Below are positions 8,638 to 16,512 of a stretch of 64,000 nucleotides of DNA, piece after piece. Both the position numbers and the translations under genes were made by a program. This stretch comes from Bacillus sp. V3B (GTDB lineage: Bacteria; Bacillota; Bacilli; Bacillales; Cytobacillaceae): positions 620,001-684,000 of the forward strand of contig NZ_JAETXM010000001.1 of the NCBI RefSeq assembly GCF_024494465.1, read 5' to 3'. How positions within the stretch are numbered: position 1 is the stretch's first letter; each line of letters starts with the position of its first letter. A model generated the notes under the pieces. The model saw only the letters and a program-made list of their open reading frames with translations. It had not been told where the DNA came from and did no database searches.

Positions 8638-9111
8638 CTATGAATGTGCTTCTTTTACACCATCGGGAAACCAAACAAGCGGATTTTCACCTAGATCACG
8701 TTCCATTTCATAGTTAACGGATTGAAAACCCATTTTCCCCCAAAATTCTCTTGACTTTACACGAGGATTTGTTTTGATCGGCATATTAAATCCTTTTGCA
8801 TATTCGACAAGTGCTGTGCCATAGCCTTTTCCTTGATATTCAGTAAGTACCTCTAACTTCCAAATCTCGATATAATCTAAAGGTGGTTCAAAATAACGAT
8901 TGTATTTGGCATTGACTTGATACATACTCATTCTTGCAACAAGCTTATCACCGAAGTAAATTCCATAAAAAGGTGATTCGCTATCATTCTCAATAATATT
9001 AGCTTCGAGATCTTCACTCATAGAGAGTTCTTGAATTCCGTATTCTTTAAATTTTTTAAATTCCTCAAGTGTTTTGTAATTTACTTTTAATTTTACGATT
9101 TCCAATGGCAT
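8638..9111 (-). CDS. ylbP: GNAT-family N-acetyltransferase YlbP
   Basis: A 157-residue GNAT acetyltransferase. The acetyl-CoA binding motif A is visible as LEVLTEYQGKGYGTALVEYAK (split here by eye around residues 88-108), and FWGKMGFQSV follows. The substrate is unknown. The start (9111, minus strand) is preceded by AAAAAAGGGGG. Position and length match B. subtilis ylbP. It is convergent with gerR and divergent from the biotin-carrier gene. Confidence 0.88.
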   Translation of the reverse strand: MPLEIVKLKVNYKTLEEFKKFKEYGIQELSMSEDLEANIIENDSESPFYGIYFGDKLVARMSMYQVNAKYNRYFEPPLDYIEIWKLEVLTEYQGKGYGTALVEYAKGFNMPIKTNPRVKSREFWGKMGFQSVNYEMERDLGENPLVWFPDGVKEAHS

Positions 9112-9258
9112 TTATAATCCCCCTTTTTTAAAGCTAAATTGCATGATCATTAGTTAGCGTGAATACGTATAGTAATAATTTCTTTTTTAAAATTTAAAAA
9201 TTTTAATTATTTTTAACATGATTATATAACATTTATTAAAAAAAGTCAGTAATATAAA

Positions 9259-9272
9259 AGAAAACGTTTACA
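9259..9272. promoter_or_regulatory. Catabolite-responsive element (cre), CcpA site
   Basis: AGAAAACGTTTACA fits the reverse complement of the cre consensus (WGNWARCGYTTWCA) at all 14 positions. It lies 60 bp upstream of the biotin-carrier start, where CcpA binding would repress that operon when sugar is plentiful. Confidence 0.75.
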
Positions 9273-9331
9273 ATGCTTTAACGGCTTAGAATATTCACTT
9301 GATAGAATGATTCAATGTAGGAGGAATGAAG

Positions 9332-9544
9332 ATGAAAGAAATTAAAGCGATCATGGCAGGCACTGTACTATCCATACATGTACATTCAGGTGAACAAATC
9401 TCCATAGGTCAAGAAGTATTAATTTTGGAGTCTATGAAGATGGCCATTCCGATTGAAAGCAATGAAACAGGAAAAGTTGCTAGAATCAACGTGAAGATAG
9501 GTGATTTTGTTAATGAAAATGATGTATTAATGAACTTGGAGTAG
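9332..9544 (+). CDS. Biotin/lipoyl carrier protein of an acyl-CoA carboxylase
   Basis: A 70-residue stand-alone biotinyl domain: MAGTVLSIHVHSGEQI, then the biotinylation motif ESMKM with Lys36 as acceptor, then the mirror half ending DVLMNLE. It resembles B. subtilis YngHB. It would carry CO2 from a biotin carboxylase to the carboxyltransferase encoded next. The ATG at 9332 lies 7 nt after AGGAGG (9319-9324); an ATG at 9326 is too close. No biotin carboxylase is encoded nearby. Confidence 0.9.
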   Translation: MKEIKAIMAGTVLSIHVHSGEQISIGQEVLILESMKMAIPIESNETGKVARINVKIGDFVNENDVLMNLE

Positions 9545-9590
9545 ATAGAAGACTCACATTTAGAAGAACGCTTAATAAGGAGGGGATAGT

Positions 9591-11132
9591 TTGTCTTCGA
9601 AACGATCCTTAACAGAAAGTTTACAAAAAAAGAAAGAACTAATTGAAACAGGTGGAAATAGAAAATACCATGAAAAGTTGCAATCGCAAAATAAGCTTTT
9701 TGTCCGAGAGCGACTCGAACTATTGTTTGATCAGGGAGAATATGTGGAAGATGGAATGTTTGCTAATTGTACAGATAGTGATCTACCAGCTGATGGGGTT
9801 GTAATAGCAACCGGGAGAGTGAACGGGCAGACTGTTTGTGTAATGGCTAATGATTCGACTGTTAAAGCTGGATCATGGGGGATGCGAACGGTTGAAAAGA
9901 TTATTCGTATTCAAGAAACGGCAGAAAAATTGAAAGTACCAATTCTTTATTTAGTTGATTCAGCAGGAGCAAGAATTACCGACCAACTTGAGATGTTTCC
10001 TAATAGACGGGGAGCAGGTCGAATTTTTTATAATCAGGTGAAACTTTCCGGTATCGTTCCACAAATTTGTTTATTATTTGGTCCATCAGCAGCAGGAGGC
10101 GCTTATATTCCCGCTTTTTGTGATCTTGTTTTTATGGTTGATCAAAATGCTTCTATGTATTTAGGTTCTCCAAGAATGGCAGAAAAAGTAATTGGCGAAA
10201 AAGTTACTTTAGAAGAAATGGGCGGTGCGCGAATGCACTGTACGGTCAGTGGGTGCGGGGATGTGTTAGTGGATAATGAAGAAGAAGCCATCATCCAAGT
10301 AAAAAAATACCTAAGTTATTTTCCAACTAATTTTCAAGAAAGGCCTTCTATTATAAAAGGAGTAAGCCCGAGAGAAGGATTCGATTTAGAAAAACTAATT
10401 CCGCCTAATCAAAATGCTCCATTTAATATGTATGATTGTGTAGAGGCATTGATTGATGAAGACAGCTTTTTTGAAATAAAAAAGTTGTTTGCCTCTGAAT
10501 TGATTACAGGATTAGCAAGAATGGACGGAAAAGTGGTGGGGATTGTGGCGAATCAGCCAAAAGTGAAAGGGGGAGTCCTGTTTGTTGACTCTGCAGATAA
10601 AGGAGCAAAGTTTATTACCCTTTGTGATGCGTTTCATATTCCGCTCCTTTTTTTAGCCGATGTTCCGGGTTTTATGATTGGAACAAAAGTAGAAAGAGCT
10701 GGAATTATTCGCCATGGTGCAAAGCTCATTGCAGCAATGAGTTCTGCAACAGTACCGAAAATCTCTGTTATTGTTCGAAAAGCATATGGAGCTGGCTTGT
10801 ATGCAATGGCAGGACCGGCGTTTGAGCCTGACTGTTGCCTTGCCTTACCAACTGCTCAAATTGCTGTTATGGGACCTGAGGCGGCAGTCAATGCCGTTTA
10901 TGCAAATAAAATGAATGAAATCAAAGATCCAGAGGAAAAAGTTGCTTTTATGATGAGGAAACAGCAAGAATACAAAGAATCAATAGATATTTATACGTTA
11001 GCAGCAGAGCTCATTGTTGATGATATTGTGCCACCAAATGAATTAAGAAAGGTACTCATTTCTCGCTTCTCTATGTATGAAACGAAAGAAATGAATTTTA
11101 GCACACGGAAACATCCTATTTATCCTGTATAA
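9591..11132 (+). CDS. Acyl-CoA carboxylase carboxyltransferase subunit (YngE/PccB-like)
   Basis: A 513-residue carboxyltransferase of the propionyl/methylcrotonyl-CoA carboxylase beta family, with both crotonase-like halves in one chain. Seen: LVDSAGARITDQ and GPSAAGGAYIPAFCD in the N half; DVPGFMIGTKVERAGIIRHGAK, AYGAGLYAMAG and AQIAVMGPEAAVNAVY in the C half. It transfers a carboxyl group from biotin to an acyl-CoA; the specific acyl-CoA cannot be read from sequence. The TTG at 9591 follows AAGGAGGGG. It forms an operon with the carrier gene 46 bp upstream. Confidence 0.88.
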   Translation: MSSKRSLTESLQKKKELIETGGNRKYHEKLQSQNKLFVRERLELLFDQGEYVEDGMFANCTDSDLPADGVVIATGRVNGQTVCVMANDSTVKAGSWGMRTVEKIIRIQETAEKLKVPILYLVDSAGARITDQLEMFPNRRGAGRIFYNQVKLSGIVPQICLLFGPSAAGGAYIPAFCDLVFMVDQNASMYLGSPRMAEKVIGEKVTLEEMGGARMHCTVSGCGDVLVDNEEEAIIQVKKYLSYFPTNFQERPSIIKGVSPREGFDLEKLIPPNQNAPFNMYDCVEALIDEDSFFEIKKLFASELITGLARMDGKVVGIVANQPKVKGGVLFVDSADKGAKFITLCDAFHIPLLFLADVPGFMIGTKVERAGIIRHGAKLIAAMSSATVPKISVIVRKAYGAGLYAMAGPAFEPDCCLALPTAQIAVMGPEAAVNAVYANKMNEIKDPEEKVAFMMRKQQEYKESIDIYTLAAELIVDDIVPPNELRKVLISRFSMYETKEMNFSTRKHPIYPV

Positions 11133-11302
11133 TCCAAGAAGCCCTGTTTTTACTTTGTGAACTGGGAGTTTAATCATTGGTTTCGTCTAGTTTTCTAATG
11201 GACTATTCCAATACAAGAAGATACATTATAATAAAATAAGAGGATTAACAAAATGAGTATAAAGTTCTGTTAAAATTGGGAAGAAGGGAATTTGTGTATT
11301 CG

Positions 11303-12202
11303 ATGAAAATAGGAATTATTGGTGGAGGTTCAATTGGTCTATTATACGCCTACTATTTGAGTGAACAGCAGTCTGTCTGTTTATATGTACGTTCAAAAGA
11401 ACAAATGGAACTTCTACAATCAGAGGGATTATTTTTAGAACGAGATGGTGAGAAAAGCCAAAGGTTTCTCGATGTAAAGTTATATTCCGAATGGCGTGGA
11501 GATGAAGATATATCGTTAATAGCGGTTAAGCAATATCATTTAGTAGAATTAATTGAGTTACTCTACGCCTACAGTCGGTCAAATAAGGCCATTTTATTTT
11601 TGCAAAACGGAATGGGTCATTTAAAATGGTTTGACCGAATAGAAGGGGAAGTATATATAGGGACAGTAGAACACGGAGCGATGCGAACAAACTTTAATCA
11701 CGTCATTCATACAGGGGATGGATTGACAAAAATAGCTCTTTATCAAAATTCTCATTCACAGTTTCAAAAGTTTGCTCAATCGATCGATCATGAACGATTT
11801 CCTTTTATCATAGAAGAAGATTATGAAGTAATGCTTTTGAAAAAGTTGATCGTGAATGCTGTTATTAATCCATTAACGGCTATTTTACAAGTGGAAAATG
11901 GTGAATTGATACAAAATCCATATTATTATCAATTAGTTAAAATGATATTTATTGAAATTGAACAAGGTTTACAATTACAAAATAAAGCACAGTACTTTGA
12001 AAATGTTATTCTAGTATGTAAGAAAACAGCTCACAACTATTCATCCATGTTATGCGACTTAGAGGAAGGTCGACCAACAGAAGTGGATGCAATACTCGGC
12101 TATATTTTGGAAAAAGCAGCAGAAAGAGAAATAAACACTCCGATCATTGAAACTTTCTATCGAGCAGTCAAAGGGAAGGAGTGTAAGGTAGAGGAGCAAT
12201 AG
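11303..12202 (+). CDS. panE: 2-dehydropantoate 2-reductase (YlbQ/PanE family)
   Basis: A 299-residue ketopantoate reductase (NADPH; 2-dehydropantoate to pantoate, pantothenate/CoA pathway). A Rossmann start MKIGIIGGGSIGLLYAYYLS is followed by LIAVKQYH, LFLQNGMGH, and the C-terminal KKLIVNAVINPLTAI with a conserved lysine; LEEGRPTEVDAILG follows. The ATG at 11303 gives the usual N-terminus. A GTG at 11294, close to GAAGGGA, is a plausible alternative adding three residues. Position matches B. subtilis ylbQ. Whether it is the cell's only PanE is unknown. Confidence 0.87.
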   Translation: MKIGIIGGGSIGLLYAYYLSEQQSVCLYVRSKEQMELLQSEGLFLERDGEKSQRFLDVKLYSEWRGDEDISLIAVKQYHLVELIELLYAYSRSNKAILFLQNGMGHLKWFDRIEGEVYIGTVEHGAMRTNFNHVIHTGDGLTKIALYQNSHSQFQKFAQSIDHERFPFIIEEDYEVMLLKKLIVNAVINPLTAILQVENGELIQNPYYYQLVKMIFIEIEQGLQLQNKAQYFENVILVCKKTAHNYSSMLCDLEEGRPTEVDAILGYILEKAAEREINTPIIETFYRAVKGKECKVEEQ

Positions 12203-12204
12203 AT

Positions 12205-12606
12205 GTGCCAGGATTTTTTTCTTCAATCATTGCAACATTCGTGACTATTCCACTATTAGGGTATATAATCGTGTTTGTAATTAGTAAGTTGGTGACGAAA
12301 AAGCACCGAATCTCCGTCCAAATTGCGATTGATGTCACTACGCTATTATTAGTTATTTCTGTTCATTATTTTATTATGACTATTTGGGACAGGTCCCTTC
12401 TTTGGGTTATCCTACTAATCATGATTATAATTGCTATCGTGTTTGTCCTTGTCCATTGGAAACTTAAACATGAAATCCAATTTAAAAAGATATTTAAAGG
12501 GTTTTGGCGGTTTAATTTTTTGCTATTTAGTTTTGTTTATATTATTTTACTTGTATATGGTCTTATTCTACGTGTCAGTCTATCTATTACGGCTGCGGCA
12601 TCATAA
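12205..12606 (+). CDS. DUF3397-type small membrane protein, unknown function
   Basis: A 133-residue protein that is almost entirely hydrophobic, with four predicted membrane spans (about 5-27, 40-60, 64-84 and 105-128) separated by short basic loops (KLVTKKHR, KLKHEIQFKKI). It resembles the DUF3397 family found at this place in several bacilli; I rely on memory for that. The GTG at 12205 follows GAGGAG and lies 2 nt after the panE stop, so the two are co-translated. No function is known. Confidence 0.75.
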   Translation: MPGFFSSIIATFVTIPLLGYIIVFVISKLVTKKHRISVQIAIDVTTLLLVISVHYFIMTIWDRSLLWVILLIMIIIAIVFVLVHWKLKHEIQFKKIFKGFWRFNFLLFSFVYIILLVYGLILRVSLSITAAAS

Positions 12607-12736
12607 TGAATTCTTGTTTATGAAAATATAGATGCTGATTTTATCATGATAAGAATGGATTTTGACCTTTTTAATCGATAATAAGATGTAAGACATGATA
12701 TTTATCGAAATATGGTTAGGAGAAAGGAAGTCATAA

Positions 12737-14362
12737 ATGGAGATGTTAAATCTCTCGCTACCGGCGACAAATCGTTTTGCCACTGGATATTTGGCTGGTG
12801 CACCTGAGATACAACGTTTTTTTCATTATCGTTATCAGGACTCAACGGATTACGAAGCTAGACTATTAGAATTACAAAATCGTACATTTATGAGAAAAGA
12901 ACTTGCTGGGTGTATCGAAAAATATATGGAACGTTTTCCAAGCTCAAAAGAAGTGAAAGCTTCACTAACAAAATTAACAAATCAGGATAGTGTAGTTGTG
13001 ATTGGTGGTCAACAGGCGGGAATTTTAACAGGACCACTCTATTCTATACATAAAATTATATCCATCATTGCTCTCGCACGGCAGAAGGAAGCTGAATTGA
13101 ATATACCGGTCGTTCCGGTCTTTTGGATTGCCGGTGAAGATCATGATTTTCAGGAAGTGAATCATATCTATTTAGAAAAGGAGGGGGATGTCCAAAAGGT
13201 CGTTTATCCAGAAAAAGTACTCGAGAAGAAAATGGTTTCTGATATTACGATAGATAAAGAAATCTGTATCGAATGGGTAGAAGAAATTATTGAAGCATTA
13301 GGTGAGACGAATCATACAAAAGAATTGCTGGCGTTTATGAGAACATCTATTTCGCAATCCAATACATTCGTTGATTTTTTTGCCCATATCGTTATGGCAT
13401 TATTTAAAGACGATGGTTTACTCGTGATTGATTCTGCTGACTCTGGACTTCGTAGTCTAGAAAAGGAAATTTTCGTTTCACAAATTGAACAAGTTACCCA
13501 AATTACAAGCTGTGTGAAAGAAGTTCAACACGAACTTGCTGATGAGGGTTTTCATCGTTCAATTGATATTAGTGATCAAGCGGCTAATCTTTTTTATTAT
13601 GATGAACAACATAAAGAACGGATCCTACTTGAATTTGATTCAGTAAAACAGTGCTTTATCGGCAAGAATGGAGAGCTGCAATTTTCGCGAGTTGAATTAC
13701 TGCAGATTGCATCTGAATTTCCAGATAAGTTAAGCAATAATGTGGTGACTCGTCCGATGACGCAAGAATTGTTGTTTCCAACTCTTGCTTTTATTGCCGG
13801 TCCTGGTGAAATCGCTTATTGGGCGGAATTAAAGCAAGCGTTTGAAAGATTTTCCATAAAATTACCACCAATTGTCCCTAGACTAAACATAACACTATTA
13901 GATCGATCAGTTCAAACAGATCTTCAAGAACTCGGGTTATCACTTGAGGATGTGTTAGCAAAAGGGACGGAAAAACAGCAGGATGACTATTTATTATCTG
14001 TGAAAGATCCAGAGTTCGAGTGTATATTTCAACATACAAAAGAACAGTTGCTTGAGAATTATCGTTTGATTGAACTTAGGATTGATAAGGGTTTATCTCC
14101 GCTATTTGAAAAAAACCAAGCTAATATATTGAAGCAAATTGAATTCATGGAAGAAAAAGTGTCCTCTATGTTAATGGAAAAGCATGATGTAGTTTTGAAG
14201 AAATTTAGTAGAGTAAATCACAAATTACATCCTTTAGGAGCACCTCAGGAAAGAATTTTAAATGCTCTCTATTACATGAATCATTATGGTATTTCTTTTC
14301 TAGCTGAATTGACCAATTTATCTTATACATTTGATGGCTCACATAAAGTAATAAAAATTTAA
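12737..14362 (+). CDS. bshC: Bacillithiol biosynthesis cysteine-adding enzyme BshC (YllA)
   Basis: 541 residues, the usual BshC length. It performs the last step of bacillithiol synthesis, adding cysteine to GlcN-malate. Recognised stretches include VVIGGQQAGILTGPLYSIHK, PVFWIAGEDHDFQEVNH, GFHRSIDISDQAANLFYY, SNNVVTRPMTQE and FIAGPGEIAYWAEL. A C-terminal coiled coil follows (about 445-500). The ATG at 12737 follows AGGAGAAAGGAAG. It is transcribed apart from the mraZ cluster by a terminator at 14370. Confidence 0.94.
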   Translation: MEMLNLSLPATNRFATGYLAGAPEIQRFFHYRYQDSTDYEARLLELQNRTFMRKELAGCIEKYMERFPSSKEVKASLTKLTNQDSVVVIGGQQAGILTGPLYSIHKIISIIALARQKEAELNIPVVPVFWIAGEDHDFQEVNHIYLEKEGDVQKVVYPEKVLEKKMVSDITIDKEICIEWVEEIIEALGETNHTKELLAFMRTSISQSNTFVDFFAHIVMALFKDDGLLVIDSADSGLRSLEKEIFVSQIEQVTQITSCVKEVQHELADEGFHRSIDISDQAANLFYYDEQHKERILLEFDSVKQCFIGKNGELQFSRVELLQIASEFPDKLSNNVVTRPMTQELLFPTLAFIAGPGEIAYWAELKQAFERFSIKLPPIVPRLNITLLDRSVQTDLQELGLSLEDVLAKGTEKQQDDYLLSVKDPEFECIFQHTKEQLLENYRLIELRIDKGLSPLFEKNQANILKQIEFMEEKVSSMLMEKHDVVLKKFSRVNHKLHPLGAPQERILNALYYMNHYGISFLAELTNLSYTFDGSHKVIKI

Positions 14363-14369
14363 AAGTTTG

Positions 14370-14401
14370 AGACTCTACCTTTATGGATAGAGTCTTTTTT
14401 T
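14370..14401 (+). terminator. Terminator after bshC
   Basis: Stem GACTCTA (14371-14377) with TAGAGTC (14388-14394), extended by inner CC-GG pairs, then seven T residues. Confidence 0.85.
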
Positions 14402-14463
14402 AATTTTGGCTATGTTCATGATGATTGTTGATAAATAGTCTATGATGTATGTGATCATGCGTC

Positions 14464-14500
14464 TTATTCAGTATGAATAACGTAATGTATGCATACATTA
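14464..14500. repeat. Two adjacent palindromes upstream of mraZ
   Basis: TTATTCA-GTA-TGAATAA (14464-14480) is followed 2 bp later by the perfect 18-bp palindrome TAATGTATGCATACATTA (14483-14500). They lie about 60 bp before a TATAAT at 14559-14564, in the 313-bp gap between bshC and mraZ. They have no U-tract and look more like protein-binding sites than terminators. I found no good -35 box for the TATAAT. Confidence 0.6.
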
Positions 14501-14619
14501 AACCTCACTTAGAACATTAACAATCTTATTTTAAACATCCTTTATTTTTATAAAAAGTTATAATATTCTGTCAATTAACAGAAGGATTTTCCTAGTATGG
14601 AGAGAATTATTAAAAACAT

Positions 14620-14645
14620 GTGGAGGAAAGTGGAGGGATGTGGTA
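14620..14645 (+). promoter_or_regulatory. MraZ operator: tandem GTGG boxes
   Basis: Three direct repeats at exact 10-bp spacing: GTGGAG (14620), GTGGAG (14630) and GTGGTA (14640). They lie just upstream of mraZ, with further GTGGGG-like runs at 14661-14675. MraZ proteins bind short G-rich direct repeats in front of their own gene, so this is the expected autoregulatory operator of the division and cell wall cluster. Confidence 0.75.
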
Positions 14646-14675
14646 AAGTAATTTTAGAAAGTGGGGGTAGTGGGT

Positions 14676-15107
14676 ATGTTCATGGGCGAATATCATCATC
14701 ATGTTGATACAAAAGGTCGTTTGATTGTACCTGCTAAATTCCGAGATGGTTTAGGTGAGATGTTTATTTTAACAAGAGGCCTTGATCAATGCCTATTTGG
14801 TTACCCCCTTAGTGAATGGAAGATGATTGAAGAAAAACTTAAAGGTCTTCCGCTGACAAAAAAAGATGCCCGTGCATTTACTCGTTTTTTTTTCTCTGGT
14901 GCAACAGAATGTGAACTGGATAAACAAGGACGTATTAATATTGCAACTCCGTTGGTAAATTATGCAAAGTTGGAAAAAGAATGTGTCGTATTAGGCGTTT
15001 CCAATCGAATTGAAATTTGGAGTAAAGATATTTGGAATGAGTATTTTAGCGAATCAGCGGATTCTTTTGCTGATATTGCAGAAAATATGATCGGGTTTGA
15101 TATATAA
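14676..15107 (+). CDS. mraZ: Transcriptional regulator MraZ
   Basis: A 143-residue MraZ with two AbrB-like swapped-hairpin domains: [23 protein letters not shown] at the N-terminus and [19 protein letters not shown] in the second half. It binds the repeats in front of its own gene and controls the division/cell wall cluster. The start MFMGEY (ATG at 14676) is the family start; an in-frame GTG at 14661 lies inside the G-rich operator and was rejected. Confidence 0.96.
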   Translation: MFMGEYHHHVDTKGRLIVPAKFRDGLGEMFILTRGLDQCLFGYPLSEWKMIEEKLKGLPLTKKDARAFTRFFFSGATECELDKQGRINIATPLVNYAKLEKECVVLGVSNRIEIWSKDIWNEYFSESADSFADIAENMIGFDI

Positions 15108-15154
15108 TTGGGAATGATTTTTTCCAGATCATTCGATTGGAAAGGTGGACACAA

Positions 15155-16087
15155 ATGTTTAATCACACAACTGTATTATTGAATGAAGCTGTTGAGGGCT
15201 TGAATATTAAGCCGAATGGCATATATGTAGACTGTACTCTAGGAGGGGCTGGTCATAGTGAACTCATCCTTTCGAAGCTTTCAGAAGCAGGGAAACTATA
15301 TGCTTTTGACCAGGATGACATTGCGATAGCTCATGCGAAAGAACGTTTGGCATCCTATGGTGATCGGTTAACGATTGTAAAAAGTAATTTTCTCTATTTG
15401 AAAGAAGAATTAGAAAAACTACATGTCCATGAAGTTGATGGTGTGTTATATGATTTAGGTGTTTCATCCCCGCAACTTGACAACCCTGAAAGAGGATTTA
15501 GCTACCATGAAGACGCCCCTCTTGATATGAGAATGGACAAGGATGCCAGTTTGTCTGCCTTTGATGTTATTAATCATTGGTCATATGAGGCACTTGTGCG
15601 CATTTTTTTTCAGTATGGTGAAGAAAAATTTTCAAAACAAGTTGCCCGTAAAATTGAAGTAGCCCGAGCAGTAAAACCAATTGAAACCACAGGGCAATTA
15701 GTCGAGCTTATTAAAGAAGCCATTCCTGCTCCAGCAAGAAGAAAAGGTGGCCATCCAGCAAAAAGAATTTTCCAGGCAATCCGTATTGCTGTGAATGATG
15801 AGTTGGGTGTATTTGAGAAATCACTTCAACAGGCCATTTCTTTATTAACTACTGGTGGTAGAATTAGCGTGATTACGTTTCATTCGCTAGAAGACCGAAT
15901 TTGTAAGGTAGCATTCAAAAAGGCGAGTGAGATACCTGATTTGCCACATGGATTACCGGTTATTCCAGAAGAATTCAAACCGGTTTTAAAGTTAATAACA
16001 AGAAAGCCGATTATACCAACGGAATCTGAATTAGAACACAATAACCGGGCAAGGTCTGCCAAACTTCGAATTGCCGAAAAGCGATAA
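15155..16087 (+). CDS. rsmH: 16S rRNA m4C1402 methyltransferase RsmH (MraW)
   Basis: A 310-residue SAM-dependent methyltransferase that modifies N4 of C1402 in 16S rRNA. SAM-site motif [10 protein letters not shown] lies near residues 27-36; [20 protein letters not shown] and [12 protein letters not shown] are family signatures. The ATG at 15155 follows AAAGGTGG; the longer frame from 15137 has no ribosome binding site. Second gene of the cluster. Confidence 0.96.
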   Translation: MFNHTTVLLNEAVEGLNIKPNGIYVDCTLGGAGHSELILSKLSEAGKLYAFDQDDIAIAHAKERLASYGDRLTIVKSNFLYLKEELEKLHVHEVDGVLYDLGVSSPQLDNPERGFSYHEDAPLDMRMDKDASLSAFDVINHWSYEALVRIFFQYGEEKFSKQVARKIEVARAVKPIETTGQLVELIKEAIPAPARRKGGHPAKRIFQAIRIAVNDELGVFEKSLQQAISLLTTGGRISVITFHSLEDRICKVAFKKASEIPDLPHGLPVIPEEFKPVLKLITRKPIIPTESELEHNNRARSAKLRIAEKR

Positions 16088-16146
16088 CCTTTGATCATTC
16101 TTAAAATATATAATAAGCAAACTTTATTTATTGGAGGGGCAAATGA

Positions 16147-16512
16147 ATGGCTAATTTAGCAAGAAAGCTTCGTCAAGAGCAACAAACGCAACAAACGCAA
16201 CAAGCTCCAAAGGTTTCAAAGAAAGTACAAAAACAGAAGAGATGGCTTTCACCAGGTGAAAAAATATTAGGAATTGCTTTTGGCGTAGTTATTTGTTTTG
16301 GATCGGTGCAGATTATCTCCAATCAGTCCTCCATTTATGAACTCAATAAAGAGATTCAAGATACCCAAGTTACGATTCAAGAACAACAAAAGTTAAATAG
16401 TGACTTAACCGTACAAATAAGTGAATTAAGTCAGTATGATCGAATTAAGGAAAAGGCAAGGGAACTCGGGCTAGAACTAAATGAGCAAAATGTTAAGGTT
16501 GTGCAAGATTAA
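16147..16512 (+). CDS. ftsL: Cell division protein FtsL
   Basis: A 121-residue bitopic division protein. A basic, glutamine-rich cytoplasmic tail (the TQQ motif repeats at residues 14-19) precedes one membrane span (about 41-60) and an extracellular leucine-zipper coiled coil (65-105). FtsL forms a complex with DivIB and DivIC and activates PBP2B/FtsW at the septum. The last base overlaps the pbpB start (TAATG), so translation is coupled. Confidence 0.92.
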   Translation: MANLARKLRQEQQTQQTQQAPKVSKKVQKQKRWLSPGEKILGIAFGVVICFGSVQIISNQSSIYELNKEIQDTQVTIQEQQKLNSDLTVQISELSQYDRIKEKARELGLELNEQNVKVVQD

